Source: Draconibacterium sp. | Lineage (GTDB): Bacteria; Bacteroidota; Bacteroidia; Bacteroidales; Prolixibacteraceae | Length of the DNA stretch: 8,889 nucleotides | NCBI GenBank assembly: GCA_015493625.1 | Contig: WGCT01000040.1 | Coordinates: forward strand, 1-8,889 | Direction of reading: 5' to 3' | Shown here: in pieces, positions 1 through 6,647 of the stretch | Layout: every line of letters starts with the position of its first letter | Position numbering within the stretch: the first letter of the stretch is position 1 | Program-made: the position numbers and the translations under genes | The notes under the pieces: model-generated | What the model saw: the letters and a program-made list of their open reading frames with translations, nothing else | Database searches by the model: none | What the model was told of the DNA's origin: nothing

Positions 1-1038
1 ATATTCAAGAATTTGACTGCTGCCTCCGAAATGAGCAAAATTAATGGTTAAGTTGGGATATTTTTTTAGAACAATTTCCCAAAGTCTCGGATGATTCAGT
101 GTGTCGGCTCTTTCTGAAATTGCTTCATTGGCATGTTTGCTGAAAAAAAGATTGTCGAATTTAATGGGGCCATTAATTTTTACAATGGCATTTTTCGATT
201 TTACGTGCCCTTTTACATTTAAAATTGTTGAGAGACAGGCAAATCCAGCATTTGAGTTGTGAGCGGTAATTGGAATTTTATTCTCAACACAAAACTGATA
301 GACTCCTTTTTGTTTCGGAGTTCCCATTAAAACCGGGTCGGTTGGCGAAAAGCCTGCCGGAGCATACAGTTTTATTCCCGCAAATTTTGCATTGGCACTT
401 AATAATTTCTCTTTCAGGTTTTTTATGGTATTAATCTTCCCTTTGTATTCGCGGCGCGGATCGACACTAAAAAACGGACGCACTGTTTTGTACTTTTCCG
501 CAATATATTCGAGGTCTTCAATTTGTTGCCCAAAGTTGGCATTGTCGAAAATCTCCACCTCTTCATCCGACTTCTTCTCAAAACTTTTATTGAACTCTTT
601 TACCTTGTTGCGCATTGCATCGATGGCTTTTGTCAGCTTATCGTTTTTAAATTTATGTCGTGCTTTTCGTCGGATATATGGAATTATTATGGCCGACATT
701 AACCAAAATGTAAGTTTTATGCGACGGCGGTATCGTCTGTTGTCGTGGTCTTCATCGTCGTTGTCGTCGGCATAAGTAAGGTCGAACATTAGTGGTGTAG
801 TAATTACTTTACCTTGATAAACAGAATTTAAAACTTTAAACACATCTTCGGAAGTGTCTTTTGTAACATTGTGCAGTGTTTTGTTTATTCCGTTTAATTG
901 ATATTCAAGTTCTGCTTCAGAAATGGGCCCGTCAATCATCTCTTTTATTGTGAGTAGCGATTGAACCACATTTACTAATTTCCGAATAATAACGTCTTTG
1001 TTGAAAATGTGGCAGTGAATGTCGTAGTAGGTTTTCAT
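1..1038 (-). CDS. Amidohydrolase-2 family metal-dependent hydrolase (3' end cut by window edge)
   Basis: The frame is open from an ATG at 1038 to the window edge, giving 346 residues with no stop, so the C-terminus is missing. The N-terminus has the HxH metal motif of the amidohydrolase superfamily (H8 and H10 in YYDIHCHIF). Further landmarks are PFFSVDPRR (188-196), GIKLYAPAGF (221-230), a strand-end histidine at H260 in PITAHNSNAG, and another at H336 in NFAHFGG. These fit a TIM-barrel hydrolase of the amidohydrolase-2 type, whose members hydrolyse or decarboxylate small substrates; the substrate here cannot be told. Residues 91-160 are unusual: an acidic run (DDNDDED), a basic run (RRYRRR), a 14-residue hydrophobic stretch (109-122) and a lysine-rich helix. 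No signal peptide is visible, so it is probably cytoplasmic. It is divergent from the MFS gene, and shared regulation is possible but unproven. Confidence 0.8.
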   Translation of the reverse strand, partial: MKTYYDIHCHIFNKDVIIRKLVNVVQSLLTIKEMIDGPISEAELEYQLNGINKTLHNVTKDTSEDVFKVLNSVYQGKVITTPLMFDLTYADDNDDEDHDNRRYRRRIKLTFWLMSAIIIPYIRRKARHKFKNDKLTKAIDAMRNKVKEFNKSFEKKSDEEVEIFDNANFGQQIEDLEYIAEKYKTVRPFFSVDPRREYKGKINTIKNLKEKLLSANAKFAGIKLYAPAGFSPTDPVLMGTPKQKGVYQFCVENKIPITAHNSNAGFACLSTILNVKGHVKSKNAIVKINGPIKFDNLFFSKHANEAISERADTLNHPRLWEIVLKKYPNLTINFAHFGGSSQILEY

Positions 1039-1196
1039 CTTAATCTAATTTAATGATTTCATACAAGTTACGGAATTCGATTCGGTTTATCAATTTTATT
1101 ATTTTCAATAAACTCAGGAAAGAATAGTAAGATTCGATTGCTTTTTAAGAATTACTTTGTACTTTTCGTTCTTATAAACATGATTAATAAACCGGA
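1039..1196. other. Divergent intergenic region
   Basis: This 158-bp AT-rich gap lies between two divergent start codons and must hold the start signals for both the amidohydrolase and the MFS-led gene set. I see no convincing promoter pair. TTACTTTG at 1152-1159 is one mismatch from the Bacteroidota -7 consensus TAnnTTTG, but no -33 element sits at the right distance. The octamer ATTCGATT occurs twice (1075-1082 and 1132-1139), which could be chance in DNA of this composition. Confidence 0.5.
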
Positions 1197-2441
1197 ATGA
1201 TAGAAAATAGAGAATCAACTAAATCTGTTTCGCAGAGTTCGAAAACATATATTATAATTACCGCTTTTTTTGCCCTTTTTGCTTTAGTTGGCTTTGCCTA
1301 TTACGGTTTGCCTTTCTTTTTCGATTTTATGACCAATGATTTTGGGTACTCGCGTGCACAGGTAACATCGGGCAATGCAGTTGGAAAATTAGTTGTTGCT
1401 CCGCTTTTTGGTTTTTTAGCCGGTTGGATAATAGATAGGTACGGGCCGCGCCGATTAATGATGCTTGGAGCTGTTTTAATGGGAGTTGCATTTGTGGGGC
1501 TAAGTCGCTCGAGTAGTTTATGGATGTTTTATATGTTCTATGTTTTAAACGCACTGGGGTATGTTTTTGGCGGCCCACTGCCGTGTCAGGTTTTAATTTC
1601 GAAGTGGTTTACAAAAAACCGTGGAAAAGCAATGGGAATTGCCTATCTTGGAATTGGCGCAGGAGGAGCACTTGTTCCTATTATTGCAAATCATCTCGAG
1701 AGTAATTTAGGGTGGCAAAATGCCCTCTCCATATTGGGTGTACTTATTATTGTTATCGCTTTCCCGTTGGCTTTCTTTATTAAAGACTCGTCGAAATCGA
1801 AAGCTAAAATAGCGACTAAAAAAGTTGAGGTTGCGGTTCCAATGAAAGAAATTTTAAGGAATCCGTACTTTTATCTGCTTGCGTTTGGTAGCATGTGTTC
1901 AATAGGTGCAGTAGGTGGTGTTGGTCAGCATTTAAAACTCTATTTAAGCGATTTAAACTATACACAGGAACAAGCTGCCCATATTTTTTCTATTGTTTTG
2001 TTATCGAGCCTTTTTGGAAGAGTTGCTATGGGGTGGCTGTCCGATATTATTGGTCGTAAATTTGTAATGATTCTAATTTATTTAATTGTGGCAATGGCTA
2101 TTACAACTTTGTTCTTGCCTCCTTTTGACGGAAGAATTTACGTGTTTGCAATTGTGTTTGGAATTGGACTTGGAGGCGATTATATGATCATTCCGTTAAT
2201 GGCTGCCGACTTATTTGGCGTGCGTGCACTGGGACGAACCATGGGAATTATTTTGGTTGCCGACGGACTTGCCGAATCGTTCTTTCCGGTGCTTGTAGGT
2301 TATTTATACAACGATGCAGTAAAATACTCAATTGGTTTTGGTGTATTAATTTTTGTCGCGTTAACCGGCGTTGTGGTTATCTCGTTTTTGCCTAAAATGG
2401 GAAAATCTGCAAATGTCGATGCTGTAGTAAATCACTCTTAA
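1197..2441 (+). CDS. MFS transporter, 12 membrane segments, monocarboxylate/oxalate-formate antiporter-like
   Basis: This 414-residue integral inner-membrane protein has the length and layout of the major facilitator superfamily: two sets of about six hydrophobic helices separated by a polar, lysine-rich loop (about residues 197-215, KDSSKSKAKIATKK). The MFS motif A appears in both halves: GWIIDRYGPRR at 76-86 and GWLSDIIGRK at 279-288. NRGKAMGIAYLGIGAGGALV at 141-160 resembles the central part of the monocarboxylate and oxalate/formate antiporter branch, but that assignment is by eye and the substrate is unknown. The ATG at 1197 is the first in frame after an AT-rich leader; there is no strong ribosome site. 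The M20 hydrolase gene starts 16 bp after the stop, so the two are probably co-transcribed and the transported compound may be that enzyme's substrate or product. Family confidence is high; direction of transport cannot be inferred. Confidence 0.9.
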   Translation: MIENRESTKSVSQSSKTYIIITAFFALFALVGFAYYGLPFFFDFMTNDFGYSRAQVTSGNAVGKLVVAPLFGFLAGWIIDRYGPRRLMMLGAVLMGVAFVGLSRSSSLWMFYMFYVLNALGYVFGGPLPCQVLISKWFTKNRGKAMGIAYLGIGAGGALVPIIANHLESNLGWQNALSILGVLIIVIAFPLAFFIKDSSKSKAKIATKKVEVAVPMKEILRNPYFYLLAFGSMCSIGAVGGVGQHLKLYLSDLNYTQEQAAHIFSIVLLSSLFGRVAMGWLSDIIGRKFVMILIYLIVAMAITTLFLPPFDGRIYVFAIVFGIGLGGDYMIIPLMAADLFGVRALGRTMGIILVADGLAESFFPVLVGYLYNDAVKYSIGFGVLIFVALTGVVVISFLPKMGKSANVDAVVNHS

Positions 2442-2457
2442 ATATAATCATCTAAAA

Positions 2458-3579
2458 ATGTCACTCGAAAATGTAATATCGTTAACACAAAAACTAATTG
2501 CGTTTAACACCATTAATCCGCCGGGGAACGAAAAAGAGTCGGCAAAGTTTATTGGAAATATTTTATCGACAAACGGTTTTTATGTTGAATATGTCTCTTT
2601 TGAGAAAAATAGGTTGCACGTTCTTGCTGAAAAAGGGGTTTCGAATAACGAATTACCCGTTGTTTTGTCGGGGCATTTAGATACGGTTCCGCTGGGAGCA
2701 AACGAGTGGAGTGTTCACCCGTTTAATGGCGACATAAAAGACGGAAAGCTATTTGGACGCGGAACAACCGATATGAAAGGCGGTGTGGCAGCAATTGTGC
2801 TTGCAGCTATTCAGGCATTTAATGAAGGAAAGCCAAAAGGAGGAGTAAAGTTGGTTATTACCTCGGGAGAGGAGTTAGGGTGTCAAGGAGCGCAACAGTT
2901 GGTTGCAAGCCGTAAAAAATGGGGCGGTGCAAAAGGGTTGATAATTGCCGAACCCACAGCAAATATTCCGGCTACCGGACATAAAGGAGGGTTGTATATT
3001 AGCGTTTCTGCCACAGGAGTTACTGCTCATTCGTCGATGCCGGAGTTGGGCGATAATGCAATTTATAAAGTTGCCCGTGCCATCTCAAAAATCGAAAAAT
3101 TTCAGTTTAATGCAGAGAATGATGAGTTGCTCGGTCAGCCAACAATTAATGTGGGGAGAATGAGTGGCGGAATAAATATTAACTCGGTTCCCGATTATGC
3201 TGAATTTACCATCGATGTTCGTTCAACGTCAAAAGTTAATCATTCTGAAATAATTGAGCAGCTAAAAAGAGAACTGGGCAACGAAATGAATTTTGAAATT
3301 CTTGTTGATTTAAAAGCTGTTTCAACCAACGAAAATAATCCGTTTGTCGATGTTGTTTATCGTGCCTGCAATACTAATCGAGACAGCAACGAATTTCCAA
3401 AGGCACTCCCGTATTTAACCGACGGCTCTGTTCTTCAATCTGCTTTTAAAGGTGTTCCAACAATTATTCTTGGACCCGGAGAACCCCAAATGGCACACCA
3501 AACCGATGAGTTTATTTTTATCGATAAGTTAAAACAATCAGTAGAAATTTATAAAAATATAATCTTAGAAAGAGGTTAG
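2458..3579 (+). CDS. M20 family metallohydrolase, ArgE/DapE-like deacylase or peptidase
   Basis: This 373-residue protein has a complete M20 di-zinc active site. Likely metal ligands are H73 and D75 in SGHLDTVP (71-78; the Asp supports the catalytic base region), D105 in GRGTTDMKGG (100-109), E139 in TSGEE (135-139, with E138 as general base), E165 in AEPT, and H347 near the C-terminus in QMAHQTDEF. The inserted dimerisation domain starts near residue 177 and carries the conserved H191 (TAHSSMP). The family removes acyl groups or splits small peptides, as in acetylornithine deacetylase (ArgE), succinyl-diaminopimelate desuccinylase (DapE) and carboxypeptidase G2. The sequence does not decide between these. 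The neighbours are not arginine or lysine biosynthesis genes, so a scavenging or catabolic role is more likely than biosynthesis. There is no signal peptide, so it is cytoplasmic. It sits between the transporter and acetyltransferase genes on the same strand. Confidence 0.92.
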   Translation: MSLENVISLTQKLIAFNTINPPGNEKESAKFIGNILSTNGFYVEYVSFEKNRLHVLAEKGVSNNELPVVLSGHLDTVPLGANEWSVHPFNGDIKDGKLFGRGTTDMKGGVAAIVLAAIQAFNEGKPKGGVKLVITSGEELGCQGAQQLVASRKKWGGAKGLIIAEPTANIPATGHKGGLYISVSATGVTAHSSMPELGDNAIYKVARAISKIEKFQFNAENDELLGQPTINVGRMSGGININSVPDYAEFTIDVRSTSKVNHSEIIEQLKRELGNEMNFEILVDLKAVSTNENNPFVDVVYRACNTNRDSNEFPKALPYLTDGSVLQSAFKGVPTIILGPGEPQMAHQTDEFIFIDKLKQSVEIYKNIILERG

Positions 3580-3602
3580 TTTATTTTTATTCAATTGAAT
3601 TG

Positions 3603-4466
3603 ATGAACAAGGAAATGATTGAAATACGAGAATTACAATCAGGCGATATTCCCGATGCTATGAAATTGGTTTATTCCGAGAAGTGGAATCAAACTAAAAA
3701 AGATTGGACAATTCTTATTTCAAATAAAAACAATGTTTGTTTGGCTGCCACTGTTTCGGGGAAAATTGTAGCAACAGCAACAGCTGTAAATTACATGCCC
3801 CAAGTAGCCTGGATAGGAATGGTATTGGTTGACAAACAGTTTCGGGGTAGGGGAATTAGTAAACTCCTCCTGAACGCTTTGTTTGAAAAGTTGAGGTCGT
3901 GTAAAACAATAAAGCTCGATGCAACACCGGCCGGTGAGTTTGTGTATAAAAAAATGGGTTTCGTTGCCGAGTACAGAATTTCGAGAATGGTGTGCAACTC
4001 TCTTCCTTTCGAAGTTGATATTAATTCGAGTGCTGATATTCATCAAATTACCAATGAAAATATAGACGAGATAGTTGCTTTCGACAGGGCTGTGTTTGGT
4101 GTCGGTCGTGATGAATTGATTCGAGAACTTTTTGCGAATAACCCTGAAAATAGCTGGTTAATAAGAGAAAATAGTACACTATTGGGTTTTGTTTTAGGAC
4201 GAGAAGGTAATCGGTTTTATCAAATGGGGCCGCTTTCGGCAACGACTGAAAACAGCACCCGGCTGTTAATTTTAAAAGTATTAAGGGATTTATCCGGAAA
4301 ACCGGTTGTTGTTGATATTCCCGATGAAAAAACGGAATTATGTGAGTGGCTTATTTCTGTTGGATTCGAAAAACGACGCTATTTTACAAGGATGTTTTTA
4401 AATGATAACTGTTCTCCGGGAAATATTGATTTTCAATACCTCATTTGTGGTCCCGAATTTGGATGA
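3603..4466 (+). CDS. Two-domain GNAT acetyltransferase with C-terminal Acetyltransf_18 (YitH/HolE-like) domain
   Basis: From the ATG at 3603 the protein has 287 residues. The frame also opens with a TTG one codon earlier, which I do not favour; an internal ATG at 3615 is another possibility. Residues 1-130 form a GNAT domain: QFRGRG at 79-84 matches the acetyl-CoA pyrophosphate-binding motif Q/RxxGxG/A, and YKKMGF at 115-120 is the usual end of the fold. Residues about 145-285 look like a second, degenerate GNAT-like domain of the Acetyltransf_18 type (AFDRAVFGVGR at 159-169, MGPLSA at 208-213, FTRMF near 261-265). Such proteins transfer acetyl groups to amines of small molecules or proteins; the acceptor is unknown. 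It begins 23 bp after the M20 gene and is probably the last gene of that transcript, ending 39 bp before the convergent chitinase-like gene. Confidence 0.85.
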   Translation: MNKEMIEIRELQSGDIPDAMKLVYSEKWNQTKKDWTILISNKNNVCLAATVSGKIVATATAVNYMPQVAWIGMVLVDKQFRGRGISKLLLNALFEKLRSCKTIKLDATPAGEFVYKKMGFVAEYRISRMVCNSLPFEVDINSSADIHQITNENIDEIVAFDRAVFGVGRDELIRELFANNPENSWLIRENSTLLGFVLGREGNRFYQMGPLSATTENSTRLLILKVLRDLSGKPVVVDIPDEKTELCEWLISVGFEKRRYFTRMFLNDNCSPGNIDFQYLICGPEFG

Positions 4467-4505
4467 TTTTAAGTGAATGAAAACTGCTAATAATGCCGGT
4501 TGCGA

Positions 4506-5765
4506 TTACTTTTGCACAATCAGTTTTTTTGTCATAACGTAATGGTTGCCAGTAATTCGAATAATATAAATACCACATTTAAAATCTGCAATACTAATCT
4601 CAGTTTTACCATTAAAACTGTCTTGAGTAGTTTGCATTTTTTGCCCAAAAGAGTTAAAAATCTCAACTTGAATGGGGCGATTAATTGTGTTTTCGATATA
4701 AACCACAGAAGATGCCGGGTTGGGATAGACATTCCACAAAGAAACTGCATTACTATTAATTGATGTCAAATTCCCACAAAGTCCGGTTGTTGTATCTCCC
4801 AGCAAGGTAAACTTTTCGTGAATTGTATTTAACAATGAGTATTCATCGAATCTGTCTTGCGAAAGTTCCCAAATCATAATTCCCGATGCCTCCTTTGCAG
4901 CCAGTTCCACCTTTTTTCTGATTGTTGGTCGCCCATTGTAATAAGCATTATTCATTTTGTCGAGGTCGGCATATTTTATGTCGATATTAACAACATTCGA
5001 ATATTTAAATTCGGTGACTGTGTTCCCAGAAAAATTGTATCCGTAAAACGGTACTCCAAGAGTAAGCTTATCGCTTCCAACTCCCTGGTCTTTCCAAAAG
5101 TGTAACGAGCGAAGAGCAAAATTATACGAACTGTGTTGCCCGGGGTTGTCCGGATTCCACGGGCCGGTTTCGTCGTATGCCATAATATTAATAAAGTTGT
5201 TAGCCCAAAGAACTTCTTGTGTAATCTGCGCATAACGATATGTTCCTGGCAGAGCACTTGTCATTATTTTATTGGCAGCATGCAGCGAGTCGCTAAGCGA
5301 AATAACAAAGTTTGTATATCCCGAAGTTACTGCCGACCACTCCAAGTCAACATCAACTCCGTCGAGGTTATTCTCATTTACAAACGATAATAATTTCGAT
5401 ATTACTTTTGGCCGGTTTGCAGGGTTGTCGATTAGATTCGACCAAATTTCTTTCTGCAATTCAGATAGTCCGCCACCACCAATAGAGATGCATATTACAA
5501 TATTTGGATTTATGCTCTTTGCCCGTTCAATAATTTCAGCAAAATCGTCAATAACGAAATTTCCAACCGAGTCGGGGTTGGCAAAACAGATATTAAGATG
5601 CGTAATTTTACAATACGAAATGGACGAATTGTAATTAAACCGGTACGAAGGCAAATAGCCAACAACTCTTTTTTGTTGCGCAAAACTACTGTAGGTTAAA
5701 ATGAATAAAATTAGAAATAGAAAGAACTTATACGATGTTTTATTTCCAATTTTATACTGTGTCAT
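4506..5765 (-). CDS. Secreted GH18 chitinase-like glycosidase with T9SS type A sorting domain
   Basis: I start this at the ATG at 5765 (419 residues). A longer frame begins at a TTG at 5792, but a promoter-like element overlaps that codon. Numbered from the ATG, residues about 11-30 are a hydrophobic signal peptide ending SSFAQQ. The mature part begins KRVVGYLPSY, a typical GH18 first strand. CISIGGGG (92-99) is the SxGG motif. DGVDVDLE (135-142) is the DxxDxDxE catalytic motif with the acid/base glutamate E142 present. MAYD (195-198) supplies the conserved tyrosine, and W299 in IMIWEL is the barrel-end tryptophan. GH18 enzymes cleave chitin or other N-acetylglucosamine polymers, or peptidoglycan-related or N-glycan substrates. 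The last about 75 residues (NVYPNPASS to KKLIVQK) are a T9SS type A sorting domain, which directs export through the outer membrane and surface attachment or release. No SusC/SusD pair lies beside it. No carbohydrate-binding domain is apparent. Confidence 0.92.
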   Translation of the reverse strand: MTQYKIGNKTSYKFFLFLILFILTYSSFAQQKRVVGYLPSYRFNYNSSISYCKITHLNICFANPDSVGNFVIDDFAEIIERAKSINPNIVICISIGGGGLSELQKEIWSNLIDNPANRPKVISKLLSFVNENNLDGVDVDLEWSAVTSGYTNFVISLSDSLHAANKIMTSALPGTYRYAQITQEVLWANNFINIMAYDETGPWNPDNPGQHSSYNFALRSLHFWKDQGVGSDKLTLGVPFYGYNFSGNTVTEFKYSNVVNIDIKYADLDKMNNAYYNGRPTIRKKVELAAKEASGIMIWELSQDRFDEYSLLNTIHEKFTLLGDTTTGLCGNLTSINSNAVSLWNVYPNPASSVVYIENTINRPIQVEIFNSFGQKMQTTQDSFNGKTEISIADFKCGIYIIRITGNHYVMTKKLIVQK

Positions 5766-5789
5766 ATTTATGAAACTGTTTTGTGTGTT

Positions 5790-5797
5790 CAAAAATA
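5790..5797 (-). promoter_or_regulatory. Candidate -7 promoter element of the GH18 gene
   Basis: On the minus strand TATTTTTG matches the Bacteroidota -7 consensus TAnnTTTG exactly. It would place the transcript start about 20 bases before the ATG at 5765 and overlaps the alternative TTG start at 5792, which favours the ATG. I see no good TTG-type -33 element at the expected distance, and the region is AT-rich, so this is tentative. Confidence 0.4.
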
Positions 5798-5847
5798 GAT
5801 AAAAATAGAGAATCTGTTTCCGGTATTCCGTAAATTTTTAATATTAG

Positions 5848-5867
5848 TGTCCGGTTAATCCCAGACA
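5848..5867 (-). terminator. Candidate hairpin terminator after batE
   Basis: Read on the minus strand, TGTCTGG and CCGGACA pair into a 7-bp stem (one G-U pair) around a six-base loop, GATTAA, 19 bases after the batE stop. The following bases are AT-rich (CTAATATTAAAAATTT) but not a clean run of T, so it is a weak intrinsic terminator at best. Its position between the batE stop and the chitinase-like promoter is what a transcript end would need. Confidence 0.35.
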
Positions 5868-5886
5868 ATAGTAACTCGTTTTATCG

Positions 5887-6642
5887 TTAAATTTCAACAA
5901 TACACGAGTCGGGCAACCACCCTTCGTTTCCATCAGCCAGTTTTATTTCTGTCCAAGTATTTAAACTGTCGGTTACTTCAACTTTCAGCCCTTCATAAAT
6001 AAGAAACAGGTCGGTGCCTGATTTTGTAGGCGAGCTTTTTACCGTAACCCGTGGGCAAAAAACAATTGCATGGTTTCTGTTTTTTATCCTGTTTTTCTGA
6101 TGGTTGGCAAACGAAAATGTAAAGCCCGATAAAATAATAAAAATCAGTCCTACCCAAAATGCAGCTCGTTTAACGCCGGCCCGGCGGCTAAAAACAAAAA
6201 GACCGAGAAAAATTAAAAAAGCAAAGAATGCCGAGATACTTATTACCGACCAAGAGTCGGCCGTGTGGCTGTTAATAACTGAGTCTTTCCAGCGTAGGAA
6301 AAACGGTTTCGGAAGTTTTTCTATCTTGGTTACCACAAACTGGTTGGCAATACTTAAATTAAAATCGATATTTTTATCGTTTGGAGCTAATATTTTTGCC
6401 CGTTCGTAGTTTAAAATGGCGTTATTTATATCGCCGGCTTTATAGTAGGCATTGCCCAAATTAAAATAGAGTTTTGCCGACTCTTTGCCCGATTTTAAAA
6501 TTTCTTCGTAAGCCGAGATTGCCTCGTTGTATTTTTCGGTAGTAAAATAAGCGTTGCCTTTTTCCCAAAGTTGGGCATTGTTTTCCTGCGCAAATATCGA
6601 AACAGGAATTATAAATAATATGAATAATATAATCTTTTTCAT
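5887..6642 (-). CDS. batE: BatE: TPR and SH3-like domain membrane protein of the aerotolerance operon
   Basis: This 251-residue protein has a signal peptide (about 1-19, MKKIILFILF to IFAQ). Two TPR repeats follow (about 22-55 and 56-89, with LWEKGNAYFTTEKYNEAI and LYFNLGNAYYKAGDINNAI). Next is a linker, then two membrane helices (about 132-152 and 160-178). The C-terminal bacterial SH3-like domain spans about 192-251 (VTVKSSPTKSG to GWLPDSCIVEI). This layout matches BatE of Bacteroides, the last protein of the Bat set. TPR and SH3 domains point to protein contacts, with the TPR part in the periplasm if the signal peptide is cleaved. It starts only 5 bp after the batD stop, so it is co-transcribed and likely translationally coupled. 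Bat proteins are reported to aid tolerance to oxygen or other stress in some species, but the molecular role is unsettled. Confidence 0.85.
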   Translation of the reverse strand: MKKIILFILFIIPVSIFAQENNAQLWEKGNAYFTTEKYNEAISAYEEILKSGKESAKLYFNLGNAYYKAGDINNAILNYERAKILAPNDKNIDFNLSIANQFVVTKIEKLPKPFFLRWKDSVINSHTADSWSVISISAFFAFLIFLGLFVFSRRAGVKRAAFWVGLIFIILSGFTFSFANHQKNRIKNRNHAIVFCPRVTVKSSPTKSGTDLFLIYEGLKVEVTDSLNTWTEIKLADGNEGWLPDSCIVEI

Positions 6643-6647
6643 GATGT

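Noticed and set aside
392..775. Plus-strand open frame of 127 residues
   Set aside because: It lies wholly antisense to the amidohydrolase, whose motifs are clear. Its translation is S/R/L-rich with no recognisable domain.
1075..1139. ATTCGATT repeated 57 bp apart as an operator pair
   Set aside because: An 8-base repeat within 158 bp of AT-rich DNA is quite likely by chance, and the copies are not palindromic.
1152..1159. TTACTTTG as promoter for the MFS gene
   Set aside because: It has one mismatch to TAnnTTTG and no -33 element at suitable spacing, so it was not listed as a promoter.
4467..4505. Bidirectional terminator between the convergent GNAT and GH18 genes
   Set aside because: No stem-loop with a T run could be found in the 39-bp gap.
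6104..6409. Plus-strand open frame of 101 residues
   Set aside because: It is antisense to batE and has the lysine/arginine-rich look of a shadow frame; no domain seen.
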